This document shows positions 46,661 through 57,106 of a DNA stretch of 64,000 bases, in pieces (position 1 is the stretch's first letter; each line of letters begins with the position of its first letter). The notes beneath the pieces were generated by a model. That model ran no database searches. It saw nothing but the letters and a program-made list of their open reading frames with translations, and was not told the DNA's origin. The position numbers and the translations under genes are program-made. This stretch comes from an uncultured Sphingobacteriaceae bacterium (lineage in GTDB: Bacteria; Bacteroidota; Bacteroidia; Sphingobacteriales; Sphingobacteriaceae), in the NCBI GenBank assembly GCA_946887045.1, contig CAMPKC010000015.1, forward strand, positions 1 through 64,000, written 5' to 3'.

Positions 46661-46943
46661 CGAATATATTTGTTTTTTAAATGGGGATGAAGATATCATG
46701 AGCATAGTTTTCACTCGTTTATATTTTATTAGCTGTGTTCTAGAGAACGCTTCGCTAAGTTGCAAGCTCATGCAGGTTTCATTCAGTTGAATTATTGATT
46801 TAGTATAAATATTTGATAACAGTTCATAATTGCATTGTACAGTTTCAAGCGTCCGCAATATTGCAAGCCGGGAAGAATTTAACTTGTACAAATCTTTAGA
46901 ATTTCGGGCTCTGAGCAATTAATATAATTTACGACGGTTATTA

Positions 46944-49361
46944 TTAAAGTTTAATACTCACTTTTTTTCCCGTGAATTTAACAGCCTTGTCAAGCGAGGA
47001 AACTGGTTCCTTATCCAATCCGACACCCTTGCCTACCATTACAATGTTGAAATTCCTACTCTTAAGCATTCCGGGAAAAGATCCTTTTCTATCGTTGATC
47101 GTCAGGGTACGCTTTGCATCGTCCCATTTAAACTCAATAGTCGAATATACCCCCTTCTCGTAGTTGTAATTATCGTTCTCATCCTCATATAAAGTAAACG
47201 TACCGTTTGCTCCCGGATAAACGCGTATTTCCAGATTATCCCATTTCTTTTCCTCAGCATATTGCACTTTTGGGCCAAGAGGCATTATAGAACCGGCTTT
47301 AACATAAAGGGGAATAATATCCATAGGGGTATCCTTGCTCACCTTTTTACCACCGCTGGTTTTCTCTCCAGTCCAGAAGTCGTACCAAATAGTTCCCTGC
47401 GGCAAATACACTTCTTTAGTTTTGACGGAGCTGAAGTCCTCGGAAGGAGTTCCGGTTCCCTGAGCGGGTTTTATATACATGGCCTGAGTAACCGGTGCAA
47501 CAAGGATAGATTTACCAAACATAAACTCATTATTGATATCTAAAGCGTTTTTATCCGAGGCAAAATCCATCATCAAAGCCCTCATCATGCTCGACTGACT
47601 GGCTGTAACGTCGCGTGAGGCGGAATAAATATAAGGCAGCAGACGGTATCTGAGATTGATGAATTTTTCGATTGCATCATAGGCCTTACCGCCCTTGCTT
47701 CCAAACTGATAGATTTCACGCGGGGCGTCGGCACCATGAGAGCGCATCATCGTACAAAAAGTTCCAAACTGAAGCCACCTCACATACAATTCGCGGTACT
47801 CAGGATCTTCTAATTTTCGCGGGAATCTGGAAAGGAAAAAGCCGCCTATATCGCTGTTCCAGTACGGTATTCCGCAAAGCGAAAAATTTAATCCGGCCGA
47901 GATTTGATTTTCCAATGCTTTCCAGGAAGCCGTTACGTCTCCGGACCAGGTGTTAGCGCCGAACCGTTGCTGACCTGCAAAAGCCGACCGAGTAAGGATA
48001 AATACACGCTTTTTCAGGCTTTCGGCCTTTTGATGCTCTGCCACACCACCCACCGTCATCAAAGGATAAGCATTTCTAACTTTTCTAAATGAGCCTAAAA
48101 ACGTTTTATTATCAAAATCTTCCGGCTTGAAGCTCAAGTGATCAGGCTCGGTCGAGTCCATCCACCATCCATCCATACCTAAAGAAAATATTCCTTTACT
48201 AAGGTATTTCCAATAAATATCACGGGCAGCGGGATTGTATGCATCATAGACGCGGACACCTGAAGGATAATCTTTGTTAGGAGGCCAGGTATCTGTACCA
48301 GCCTGCGGCCAGGTTTCAAAATTCAGAAGCATATTTTGCTTGTCCATTTCCCTGTAGGGCTTGGTATGCGGACCGAAAGATGACCAGATAGATATAATCA
48401 TCTTAGCATTTTGCGCATGTACGTCATCCACCATCTTCTTAGGATTGTAAAATTCACCGTTAAGGAACTCCATTGCATTCCATAAGTAGTTGTTTCCCCA
48501 GTACTGCCAGTCCTGGATAATGCCATCCAATGGAACGCCAAGCTGACGATACTTTTTAACTACATCCACCAGTTCGTTCTGGCTCTTATATCGTTCCTTG
48601 CTCTGCCAAAAACCATAGGTCCATAAAGGAAACATAGGCGCCTGACCGGTTAGTTCGCGCATCCCGGCAATCACTCCATCGGCATTGCCACCATACATAA
48701 AATAATAATCCACAGCCTCGCCAACATCCGATTTAAAGGAAGTACCCTGGGCATTATCTTCAAATACAGTGGGAGAATAATTATCCCAGAACAGGCCATA
48801 ACCTTTAGCAGAATGGATGAAGGGAATATAATCATCGGTATTGCCCTGAACCATGTTCAACTTCAGGTTGCGCTGCACCATCTTCCCGCCTTGTTGTGAA
48901 CCCAGGCCATAAATACTTTCGCCTTCCTCGAGGGTGAATGTCTGGCCCACGGTGTGTGTCTGACTGCCGGCATCGTTAAAAGGCCTGAATAATGTTCCAG
49001 ATTCCTTCTCTTTTAAGAGAAGCGCACCTTGAGGAGTCTTGAAACTAAACTGCCCTGTCTTTTGGTTGAAGACAACAGAAAGAGCAGCACTAACCACATT
49101 AAGTTCCTCGCCATTAAGCTTTACAGTGAAAGGCGTCTTCCCCGGCGTTTTAATCACCGATAAACTTTCTTTGGCTACAATCCCGGGTGTCGGAGATTTG
49201 AGTATTCGTACAATAGATGGAGAATAAAAACGAATCTCAATCCCGTTTGAACCTGAAGTAGTTTTTACTCCGGTATCGGTTCTTTGAAAAGTTTGTGCAC
49301 TGGTTGAAAAAGTTGCGGCGATAAACAGGACTACAGCTGTGCTGGAAAAACGTTTAATCAT
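46944..49361 (-). CDS. GH31 alpha-glycosidase (alpha-xylosidase/alpha-glucosidase)
   Basis: The start at 49361 gives MIKRFSSTAVVLFIAATFSTSAQ, a signal peptide. The longer frame to 49415 is less likely. The product is 805 residues. It has an N-terminal beta-sandwich (FTLEEGESIYGLGSQQGG) and a barrel with IIQDWQYWG, nucleophile Asp402 in GWWMDSTEPD, acid/base Asp475 in NTWSGDVTASW and FSLCGIPYWNSDIGGF. It ends in two beta domains (FTLYEDENDNYNYEKG). This Bacteroidota group includes alpha-xylosidases. In this locus it may remove alpha-xylose decorations. No PA14 insert is present, unlike the second GH31 at 50428. It lies 86 bases after a GH43 gene. Confidence 0.9.
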   Translation of the reverse strand: MIKRFSSTAVVLFIAATFSTSAQTFQRTDTGVKTTSGSNGIEIRFYSPSIVRILKSPTPGIVAKESLSVIKTPGKTPFTVKLNGEELNVVSAALSVVFNQKTGQFSFKTPQGALLLKEKESGTLFRPFNDAGSQTHTVGQTFTLEEGESIYGLGSQQGGKMVQRNLKLNMVQGNTDDYIPFIHSAKGYGLFWDNYSPTVFEDNAQGTSFKSDVGEAVDYYFMYGGNADGVIAGMRELTGQAPMFPLWTYGFWQSKERYKSQNELVDVVKKYRQLGVPLDGIIQDWQYWGNNYLWNAMEFLNGEFYNPKKMVDDVHAQNAKMIISIWSSFGPHTKPYREMDKQNMLLNFETWPQAGTDTWPPNKDYPSGVRVYDAYNPAARDIYWKYLSKGIFSLGMDGWWMDSTEPDHLSFKPEDFDNKTFLGSFRKVRNAYPLMTVGGVAEHQKAESLKKRVFILTRSAFAGQQRFGANTWSGDVTASWKALENQISAGLNFSLCGIPYWNSDIGGFFLSRFPRKLEDPEYRELYVRWLQFGTFCTMMRSHGADAPREIYQFGSKGGKAYDAIEKFINLRYRLLPYIYSASRDVTASQSSMMRALMMDFASDKNALDINNEFMFGKSILVAPVTQAMYIKPAQGTGTPSEDFSSVKTKEVYLPQGTIWYDFWTGEKTSGGKKVSKDTPMDIIPLYVKAGSIMPLGPKVQYAEEKKWDNLEIRVYPGANGTFTLYEDENDNYNYEKGVYSTIEFKWDDAKRTLTINDRKGSFPGMLKSRNFNIVMVGKGVGLDKEPVSSLDKAVKFTGKKVSIKL

Positions 49362-49447
49362 TTTTATAGGGTTATAACATTCAAATTTAGTATTTGCTTC
49401 TGCTCTAGCGTGCATGGGGTACTTTACTCAGATAGGCGACTGGCCAG

Positions 49448-50404
49448 CTATTTCACACGCGACACGCCTGCAGTTGTTTGAATTATCGGCTTAATAGTGC
49501 CATCCTCGTTATAGTACATATAATCTACACAGATAGAACGCCGGTAACTACCTCCTGTCGGCAGCACTCCGTTATGGTAGAAAAAATAGGACTTTCCCTT
49601 AAAATCTACAATACCCGGATGCGTTGTAAAGCTATTCGGTACATTTTCCTGAATAATTCCCCGGTAAGTCCAGGGGCCGGTAGGACTTGTGGCCGTACAG
49701 TATTCGATCATTTCAGGTTTTGTGCCTGCACTGGCATAGACCAGATAATATAAGTCTTTCCGTTTATACACCCAGGGGCCCTCAATATAACCTTTGGGGT
49801 TTATAACAGTAATAGGCCCATCCATCTCAATCATGTTTTTCTTCAGCTTAACCCATTTGCAGCTTCCATTTCCCCAGAACATATAGGCCTGGCCATCATC
49901 ATCTACGAAAACCGTGGGGTCGATATCATCCCATGCATGTGGCTTATCCTTAGTCATCTCGTTAATAACAAGGGCTTTGCCGATAGCATCTTTAAACGGG
50001 CCGGTAGGCTTATCTGAAACCGCTACACCAATAGCCGCTCCACCTTTGCTTACATTGTCACTCTTGTGGAAGGTCGACACAAACCAGTAGAACTTTCCGC
50101 CCCGCTCGATGCATTGTGCTGCATAGGCGTCACCTGTTGCCCAGGAGAATGTTGATGGAGACAACAAAGCTCCATGATCCTTCCATGTCTTCATATCTTT
50201 TGATGAGAAAACATGCCAATCGGGCATTTTATAATTAGTTGCAGTCACAGAAGCGGTATCATGGCCGGTGTACAGATACACCGTTCCCTTGTGGACAATT
50301 GGCGATGGATCGGCTGTGAATATGTGCTTGATAATTGGGTTCTGCGCCTTGAGCACTACTACGGCACACAAGATTAATACAGTGGTGATAAATGTTACTT
50401 TCAT
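49448..50404 (-). CDS. GH43 glycosidase, single-domain
   Basis: A short signal peptide (to VLKAQ, residue 21) precedes a bare 318-residue GH43 propeller. The triad is Asp32 (IFTADPSPIVHKG), Asp162 (DDIDPTVFVDDDGQAYMFWG) and Glu208 (YIEGPWVYKRKDLYYLVY). TTHPGIVDFKGKSYFFYHNG is the last-blade motif. It is very similar in its motifs to the GH43-CBM6 proteins at 43265 and 57378 but lacks the CBM. It sits between two GH31 genes (23 and 86 bases), pointing to joint removal of side chains. Arabinofuranosidase is the likeliest activity. Confidence 0.88.
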   Translation of the reverse strand: MKVTFITTVLILCAVVVLKAQNPIIKHIFTADPSPIVHKGTVYLYTGHDTASVTATNYKMPDWHVFSSKDMKTWKDHGALLSPSTFSWATGDAYAAQCIERGGKFYWFVSTFHKSDNVSKGGAAIGVAVSDKPTGPFKDAIGKALVINEMTKDKPHAWDDIDPTVFVDDDGQAYMFWGNGSCKWVKLKKNMIEMDGPITVINPKGYIEGPWVYKRKDLYYLVYASAGTKPEMIEYCTATSPTGPWTYRGIIQENVPNSFTTHPGIVDFKGKSYFFYHNGVLPTGGSYRRSICVDYMYYNEDGTIKPIIQTTAGVSRVK

Positions 50405-50427
50405 CTTCTATTTAAATTTAATACTTC

Positions 50428-53040
50428 TTACCTCAATCTGATTGATATACTTTTCCCGCTGTATGCCACCAGGCTATTTGCCTTACCCTCTGCGTCAGTT
50501 ATTCCGGTTCCCGGCTTTACCATGATTATCTTAAACACTCTATTCTTCAAATGATTTGGATAAGCACCCTGAAGAGAACCGATAGTCAGAGATTTCGCAG
50601 ATTCATTCCACTTAAAGGGTATTATGGTATACTTTCCACTTTCATAGTTATAGCTATCACCCTCATCTTCGTACAGCTCGAAACTGCCATCAGCCCCTTT
50701 GTATACGTGAATCTCGAGTGTGTCAGCAGGAGTCTGCGCGGTGTACTGCATCAGCTTTCCAACCGGAACAATCGAACCACCCTTAACAAATACAGGTATT
50801 TTACCCTGAGATGCATCAGCTTTCACAGTTTTTCCGCCCTTGAATTGCTGGCCGGTCCACAGGTCGTACCATATAGTATTTTTTGGCAGGTATACATTCC
50901 AATCCTTTATCCCGGCTTCGGTAACAGGAGCAACCAGCATTGACTTTCCAAACATGTATTCGTATCCTTGCTGAACCGCCTTTTCATCCTTCGAAAAATC
51001 CATTACCAGTGGCCGCATCATGGTTGAACCATTTTTGGAAATCTGCCATGCTTCAGAATAGATGTAGGGCATAAGTCGATAGCGTAAATTCAACATTTTT
51101 CTCATGTCGCCTTCTACCTTTTCACCATACTTCCAGGGTTCAGTTTCTGATTGATATCCATGGATTCGGAACACCGGGTTAAAAGCTCCCCATTGAAACC
51201 AGCGGGTTAGTATATCGTGATATTTCTCATCAGTATACTGTGAACGTCCCGGACGAAAGAAACCGCCTATATCTGTAGTCCAGTAGGGCATCCCCGTCAT
51301 GGTAAAGTTCAAGCCTGCTACTATCTGCCTTTTAAATGTATCCCAGTTCCAGCCGATATCCCCCGACCAATTAATAGTTCCATAGCGTTGTTGTCCTGCA
51401 AAGGCAGAACGTGTAAGAATAGCTACCCGTTTGTTAGGATCGGTGCTCCGCTGCCCCTCATAAACAGCCTTGCTGACAAACAGCGGGTAGGTAAGCCGAT
51501 AAAAATTTCCTAATCCGAAATAGGTCTTCTTTCCTGCCAAAGCATCATTTTCCGGCTCAGTAGCATCCATCCACCAGGAATCAACCCCATAGCCGAACAG
51601 GTTTTTATTCAGTGCGTTCCAGTGTGTTTTCTGTGTTTCGGGATTATAAATATCTATCCAGGGGCTGTTTGGTATGTAGAGGTTTTTTGCGATATATTCT
51701 TTGGCCACCTCTGATTTTTTGTCCAGATTCTCCCAAACCGAAATAGAAAAACGGGCATTCAAATCGTGTATTTGTTTAATAAACTTCTCGGGTTCAGGAT
51801 AATTCGCTTCATCAAATTTCGGCACGCCCCAGCCATATTTCCCCCAGTACTGCCAGTCCTGTACAATGACATCCATGGGCAGATTTCTTTTTCTAAACTC
51901 CTTCACCGTTTCTACCAGGTGGTTTCCGGACGTGTAGCGTTCGCGGCATTGCCAAAACCCGTAAGCCCATAAAGGGAGCATGGGCACATTGCCCGAAAGG
52001 TTTCTATAATTGGCGATTACTTCATCGGCATCCTTTCCTCGAAATACTATATAATCTAATGACTTTGCATTAGGGGATCGAAAAGTGGTTAATCCATCTG
52101 CGGGTTTCCATGATAACGTTGGAGTATTTGACCCTTTGCAAACCACCTGCACCGAATGTTCGCCGGCTTTCAGCTCCACCAGTTTACCCGCCGTTGGAGG
52201 AAGCCATAAATTAGTCTGATCAATTTGAGCAACACCATCAATCACAACCAGATGCCGGCTGTCCATATCACCCAGGTCAAGCATGATCGAGTAAAGCCCA
52301 TCTTCAGCAACAACAAACTTTCCGTTGTAAACGGATTGCTGTTGCGACACCCGCTGTGTACCTGCTGTCGTTGTTACTTCAACATCGCGTTTTTCTCCAG
52401 CCGATGTGTCTCTTTTAACGAGCGGCACCATATTATCAGCAGGATTGAAATGAGTTAATCCATACTGATGCCACAATATACCATATCCCCGGCTTGAATA
52501 AAGGAAGGGTATGGCTATCTGAGAATTTACCTGGGTAAGTTTGCGGCTTACATTTCGCAGATTAAAATTCCCGTCCTGAAACTGGCCAAGACCAAACAGC
52601 GATTCACCTTCAGGAGAGCTGAAGCCTTGTTCGGCTACAAAACAGGACTCCCCTAAAACAACATCCGACACTAACTTTCTGCTGCCGGGCTTTTCACTCA
52701 AAAACACTTTGCCCTGGTAATCCATGAAGTCTAACGCGCCGTTCTTTTTATTAAAAACTACAGTTACGGCAGATGTACTTAGTCTTAGTTGCGACGACGA
52801 TTCAGCATAGTTGAACTTCGGAGTGACCGGCTTATGTATTAATACGAATTGTTGTTCTTCTCGGACTCCACCCTTTTCCCACGTCACTCTGACTGCATTC
52901 TCGGTTAGGGGAATAAGACTCAGAATGCCTTCGGATAATTCTATGGAAAGTCGATCTGTCCCTACCGTATGTTTTCGGTAACTCTGCCCGAAGGCAATTA
53001 TGGGTAAAAGACATAAAAATGGAAAAATCAGAACACGCAT
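50428..53040 (-). CDS. GH31 alpha-xylosidase with PA14-like insert
   Basis: 870 residues with a signal peptide to FGQS. Residues of about 215-320 form a PA14-like beta domain inserted in the N-terminal sandwich (YNGKFVVAEDGLYSIMLDLG, HLVVIDGV, LKAGEHSVQVV). The same insert occurs in characterised bacterial alpha-xylosidases such as Cellvibrio Xyl31A. The barrel carries VIVQDWQYWG, nucleophile Asp492 (SWWMDATEPEND), acid/base Asp561 (INWSGDIGWNW) and GMPYWTTDIGGF. It is expected in the periplasm and to remove alpha-linked xylose from oligosaccharides. It lies 25 bases after a GH97 gene and 23 before a GH43 gene. Confidence 0.92.
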   Translation of the reverse strand: MRVLIFPFLCLLPIIAFGQSYRKHTVGTDRLSIELSEGILSLIPLTENAVRVTWEKGGVREEQQFVLIHKPVTPKFNYAESSSQLRLSTSAVTVVFNKKNGALDFMDYQGKVFLSEKPGSRKLVSDVVLGESCFVAEQGFSSPEGESLFGLGQFQDGNFNLRNVSRKLTQVNSQIAIPFLYSSRGYGILWHQYGLTHFNPADNMVPLVKRDTSAGEKRDVEVTTTAGTQRVSQQQSVYNGKFVVAEDGLYSIMLDLGDMDSRHLVVIDGVAQIDQTNLWLPPTAGKLVELKAGEHSVQVVCKGSNTPTLSWKPADGLTTFRSPNAKSLDYIVFRGKDADEVIANYRNLSGNVPMLPLWAYGFWQCRERYTSGNHLVETVKEFRKRNLPMDVIVQDWQYWGKYGWGVPKFDEANYPEPEKFIKQIHDLNARFSISVWENLDKKSEVAKEYIAKNLYIPNSPWIDIYNPETQKTHWNALNKNLFGYGVDSWWMDATEPENDALAGKKTYFGLGNFYRLTYPLFVSKAVYEGQRSTDPNKRVAILTRSAFAGQQRYGTINWSGDIGWNWDTFKRQIVAGLNFTMTGMPYWTTDIGGFFRPGRSQYTDEKYHDILTRWFQWGAFNPVFRIHGYQSETEPWKYGEKVEGDMRKMLNLRYRLMPYIYSEAWQISKNGSTMMRPLVMDFSKDEKAVQQGYEYMFGKSMLVAPVTEAGIKDWNVYLPKNTIWYDLWTGQQFKGGKTVKADASQGKIPVFVKGGSIVPVGKLMQYTAQTPADTLEIHVYKGADGSFELYEDEGDSYNYESGKYTIIPFKWNESAKSLTIGSLQGAYPNHLKNRVFKIIMVKPGTGITDAEGKANSLVAYSGKSISIRLR

Positions 53041-53065
53041 AATTTGCTTAATAGTTATATAAATA

Positions 53066-55012
53066 TCATTTAACTGGAGTTAATACCGACACAAAGCCTC
53101 CTCGTCGAAGCATTCTGACATTAACAGAGTCCGATTCGTCTACCTCAATAGAACTGCTATTAAATTCCTTGTCGTGTTTACCGTCGGCTATAAGGCTGCA
53201 TTTATACTTTACATCTTTTTTCAAAAAAGAAAATCTCAGTTTTTGCACCTTCTCTTTAATTTCCGCATTGAGGCCGCCGACATACCATGTATCACCCCGA
53301 CGGCGGGCTATAACGACGTCCTTTCCGGGATATCCACCAAGCAGCCGGGTTTCATCCCATACATTTGGAACATCTTTAAGGAAAGTTCTAACATTCTCCG
53401 GCAATTGACGATACCCCTCCGGGCGGTCGGCCATATGCTGTAAGGCTGATTCAAAAACAACACTGAGGGCCAATTCATGGCCGTACGAGGTTATATGAGG
53501 AAACTGTGAGTTTGTGAAAGTGACCGGAGTATAATCCATTGCCCCAACCACATTTCGGGTAAAGGGAAGAATTGTATTATGCTCGGGCGCCGAAAAAGTA
53601 AATTCCGGGCCGTTATTATACCATTCTGCTCCTCTAACTCCTTCGTAAGTCATTAAATGCGGATAAGTTCTTCCCCAGCCACGAGGAACCAGGCTACCAT
53701 GGAAATAAACCATCATCTCAAATTTTGCGGCGTCTTCCAGAATATCCAAGTAGTACTTAATCATATCCTGTTTCTCGCTTTCAAAAAAGTCTATTTTAAC
53801 CCCCACAAAACCCATCTTTTTTAGTTTGGCAAACTCCGCAATGCGATTTTCGTGGGTAAGCATCCGGTCTTTTGGAGTAGACGACACCCATGTGTGGTTC
53901 CCTCCGGAGTTATACCATATCAGCGGTTTCACTCCCTTAGATAGAATGTATTTTGCTGCGTCTTCAACACTCCCTCCATTCGACATGGCATCCCATTCCC
54001 AGTCAAGCAAGGTGTAGGGCCAGTTCATCTCTGCAGCCAGATCCGCAAAATCTGTGACTACTTTGTAATCTTTTGTGCCATGATTGCTTGACCAGTAGTT
54101 CCAGGATACCAGGCCGGGCTTTATCCAATCAGTATTTTTCACCACGGAGGGCGCAGAAACATCATCAACCAGTGTGGATGCTACAATATCTTGTAAACTA
54201 CCCATAATAATTACTCTCCATGGAGATTTCCACGGTAGTGTAATTGTTGGCCTTGAGGCTCCCTGGCCTCGGCCATCTGCCTGATTTGGAAAAGTAAGTT
54301 TGTATATGTCAGTATTTGCTGTATTACTTAATTTGGTCCCGCAATAGCTACGATCCAGATTTGCCTCATGCAGTAAATACCAGCACGTGGTATCTTTGGC
54401 GCGAAAAAGTGCTGGGTAACACCACTCCTGCTTTTGAATCTTATCATCGCTCATCGCGGTGTAAAGCCCTTCGTTTGCCGGGTTCCATTTTTCCATCCAG
54501 CGCTCTGCCTCTTTCGGTATGGTGAAGGCTGTCAGTTCATCTTCCATCAGATACCTCCCTCCCTTACCGGGAAATTCGTAACGAAAGGCCAGGCCGTCGT
54601 TATAGGCGCGAATAATCAGATTCAATTTTGCTTTAGCAGCATTCTCAAAAAAGATCGTTATTTCGTTCGCAGAGTTAGTGCGTTCGAGGCTTTTTCCATG
54701 GAGGGCACTGTATTTATCAGTTATAAGCTTTAGCTTACTTTGCTTCAGAAATTTTAACCCTTTTGAGAAGTCCTGATCGCTTCTTTTTAGTCCCAGGTTA
54801 ATTTGTGGAACAGCCTCTGTTGTTTTCCCTCCATTATTATAGTCTGCTTTCAAATACCACTGTCGCTGTGTATCCTTTTCAATAGAATTCAGTGAGATAG
54901 TTATTTTTTTATTAGGCGATTGAATCTTAAGCTTCTGTGCATACGATAGCTGGCAAATACAAAGAAACAATGCTAAAAAACCGAGAATTACTTTTATATT
55001 ATTCTGTCTCAT
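53066..55012 (-). CDS. GH97 alpha-glycosidase, retaining type (probable alpha-galactosidase)
   Basis: 648 residues with a signal peptide to SYAQ. An N-terminal beta-sandwich (KIQSPNKKITISL, YNDGLAFRYEFPG) precedes the barrel with YTLLDWEWD, KPLIWYNSGGNH and GFVGVKIDFFESEKQ (Asp408 at the retaining-type nucleophile position). HGSLVPRGWGRTYPHLMTYE is followed by GVRGAEWY, where Glu457 or Glu463 could be the acid/base. GNTILPFTR-like and NVVGAMDYTP signatures follow. It has the same length as the GH97 at 44714 but clearly diverged sequence, so the two probably act on different linkages. It lies 51 bases after the GH27 alpha-galactosidase gene, in the same direction. Confidence 0.9.
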   Translation of the reverse strand: MRQNNIKVILGFLALFLCICQLSYAQKLKIQSPNKKITISLNSIEKDTQRQWYLKADYNNGGKTTEAVPQINLGLKRSDQDFSKGLKFLKQSKLKLITDKYSALHGKSLERTNSANEITIFFENAAKAKLNLIIRAYNDGLAFRYEFPGKGGRYLMEDELTAFTIPKEAERWMEKWNPANEGLYTAMSDDKIQKQEWCYPALFRAKDTTCWYLLHEANLDRSYCGTKLSNTANTDIYKLTFPNQADGRGQGASRPTITLPWKSPWRVIIMGSLQDIVASTLVDDVSAPSVVKNTDWIKPGLVSWNYWSSNHGTKDYKVVTDFADLAAEMNWPYTLLDWEWDAMSNGGSVEDAAKYILSKGVKPLIWYNSGGNHTWVSSTPKDRMLTHENRIAEFAKLKKMGFVGVKIDFFESEKQDMIKYYLDILEDAAKFEMMVYFHGSLVPRGWGRTYPHLMTYEGVRGAEWYNNGPEFTFSAPEHNTILPFTRNVVGAMDYTPVTFTNSQFPHITSYGHELALSVVFESALQHMADRPEGYRQLPENVRTFLKDVPNVWDETRLLGGYPGKDVVIARRRGDTWYVGGLNAEIKEKVQKLRFSFLKKDVKYKCSLIADGKHDKEFNSSSIEVDESDSVNVRMLRRGGFVSVLTPVK

Positions 55013-55063
55013 TGAACTCTTTTCAATTTAAATTACTTCGCGTACTGAATATCAATAAAAAAA

Positions 55064-57106
55064 CTATTTTACCGATGTTAATTTATATAATACCACACCA
55101 TGCACAGGAACCTTGACAGATAGCGGAACGCTATTAGTATTGATAGTAGCTACATCCTTTTGTCTCCAGAGGTCGCGCACTTTCTGTTTACCGGTAATGC
55201 CTAGTTTCTTAAAGTCGGCATAATTCAGTTCGACAATATCGAGTCCGAAATTGCAAAAACCTACCGCACGGTTTCCGTCTTCGAGTTCTTTGACATAAAT
55301 GCGCAGGTCGCCGATTGTCTGAACACAGGTTGCCTGTTTACCAAGAGGATCTTGATTAATCTCGATCACCTCATCATTTGTCAAAAGATTCAGGGTAAAA
55401 GCATCAAGTTTTTCCATATCACAACCAATCAATAAGGGTGCTGAAAACAAGCTCCAGAGGCTGAAGTGAAGGTATTGTTCGTCGGGCTTAAGCTTGCTTG
55501 GGTGCGGATTTCCCCAGCCTACAGTACCTACAACCAGCATATCGGGATCATTCCAATTTCCTGGTTTAGCCCAGGCTGCGGACTGATCCTGAGCCAATGC
55601 GATGTTTTTTACGCTGGTCCATGTATCGGTAATATCATTGGTCGTGCGCCAACTCGATCCGCCTACCGATCCGCCCCATTTCCACACGTCAGACATTCCA
55701 TACTGACATAAACTGTACACAATATCGCGTGGCTGCTCACGCAGATAATCTCCCATTACTTTAAAGGGCTTGACGGCTGTGGCAAGCTCATTCCCTCCCT
55801 GGTATGATAAAGAACTTACTTTGTAGGGATCATTATCAGGCATTCCGTTTATAACATTTCCATAACTGCACCAATCATACTTCAGATAGTCAAATCCCCA
55901 TTTCGCATAGCTCTCTGCGTCTTGCTTTTCGTACCCGTAGCTACCGGCACAGCCGCCGCATGTCCAGGGGCCCGGACTGGAATAAATGCCGATCTTTAAG
56001 CCAAGATCGTGAACATAATCCGCCAGGCCCTTCATATCTCCGAACCTTTTATTAGGTACAATGTTTCCGGCTTCATCGCGCAGCTTCCCCTGCAAAGAAG
56101 GATCTTTTGAATCTCGGCTGTTTTGCCAGAAATCATCAATATTAATATAGCTCCATCCATGATTTATTAATCCGCTCTTTACCATTGCGTCTGCTGCCCG
56201 CTTCACCTTTTCAGCCGAAACTTCGCCTGCAAAGCAATTCCAGCTATTCCAGCCCATCGGCGGGGTTAAAGCGATTTGATCGCCGCATACAATGCGCAGC
56301 TTCTTTTCTGAAAGCCCTTTCGCATTCCTGGCCTTAAGTGCTACAATAAAGGTCCCTGCTTTCGAAAGCTTACCTGTAATAAGGCCGGTTTTCGAATCAA
56401 GAATAAGCCCCTTCGGTAAAGCGGATGCAGTAAAAGTCATTGGCCGATCCCCGGTGGCTGGTATCCTGAACTGAAAGGGCGAGCCCGGGCGTACGCCGAA
56501 TACACTCGCACTATTTATTTTAGGTTTAGCAGATGCTTTAGGGGTCAGAATATAAGGTTCGCTGGGAACAGGGTTGAAAGTGGCGAAGCCTGATACGCCT
56601 ATCGCCTCGAATTTCGCGTCGGCCCAGTTAGCATGATCATAATAATTGCCGTTTCCACCATCGGAAACAACAAGCTCAAGCTTTTTAACACCCGAAACTT
56701 TCACAGTACACGGTTTGGCAACCTCACCCAATCGCATTACTCCGCTTGACCATAGCTTTTTGCCGTCTCCGTTCACAATAAATTCTACGGCAGGCTGGTG
56801 ATCCTTCATCTCGTCGTCAATCCCGACGAAAGCGGTAAATAAACTCGCTTTCCCGTCGAGCAGAACAATAAGAGAACTTTCTGCGTGAGTTCCGAATCCG
56901 CGCTCGAAAGTTTTCCCGGCAATTCTCATCGTATTGCCGTCAATTGAAGTATTTTTTTTTGGTGTTCCGTAGCCCTGAGTCGCAGTGCTAAGGTCGAGCT
57001 CGTCCAGCCATACGATCTTAGATGTTTGGGCGGATGTAGGGTTAAATGCTGTCAGCATTACGACAAGCGTGAGAGCAAGGCAAAACGACAATTTGAGTGT
57101 ACTCAT
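55064..57106 (-). CDS. GH27 alpha-galactosidase with N-terminal NPCBM and Ig-like domains
   Basis: 680 residues. The signal peptide reaches about TSAQ (27). An NPCBM module at about 30-170 (RIAGKTFERGFGTHAESSLI, LELVVSDGGNGNYYDHANW) is followed by an Ig-like domain at about 188-272 (ASALPKGLILDSKTGLITGK). The GH27 barrel then starts with PPMGWNSWNCFAG and NIDDFWQ. The nucleophile is Asp411 (YLKYDWCSYG) and the acid/base is probably Asp491 (WRTTNDITDTW). A C-terminal beta domain closes the protein. The architecture is standard for Bacteroidota. It would release terminal alpha-galactose, which matches the galK gene at 9683. It follows a 271-base gap that may contain a promoter. Confidence 0.94.
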   Translation of the reverse strand: MSTLKLSFCLALTLVVMLTAFNPTSAQTSKIVWLDELDLSTATQGYGTPKKNTSIDGNTMRIAGKTFERGFGTHAESSLIVLLDGKASLFTAFVGIDDEMKDHQPAVEFIVNGDGKKLWSSGVMRLGEVAKPCTVKVSGVKKLELVVSDGGNGNYYDHANWADAKFEAIGVSGFATFNPVPSEPYILTPKASAKPKINSASVFGVRPGSPFQFRIPATGDRPMTFTASALPKGLILDSKTGLITGKLSKAGTFIVALKARNAKGLSEKKLRIVCGDQIALTPPMGWNSWNCFAGEVSAEKVKRAADAMVKSGLINHGWSYINIDDFWQNSRDSKDPSLQGKLRDEAGNIVPNKRFGDMKGLADYVHDLGLKIGIYSSPGPWTCGGCAGSYGYEKQDAESYAKWGFDYLKYDWCSYGNVINGMPDNDPYKVSSLSYQGGNELATAVKPFKVMGDYLREQPRDIVYSLCQYGMSDVWKWGGSVGGSSWRTTNDITDTWTSVKNIALAQDQSAAWAKPGNWNDPDMLVVGTVGWGNPHPSKLKPDEQYLHFSLWSLFSAPLLIGCDMEKLDAFTLNLLTNDEVIEINQDPLGKQATCVQTIGDLRIYVKELEDGNRAVGFCNFGLDIVELNYADFKKLGITGKQKVRDLWRQKDVATINTNSVPLSVKVPVHGVVLYKLTSVK

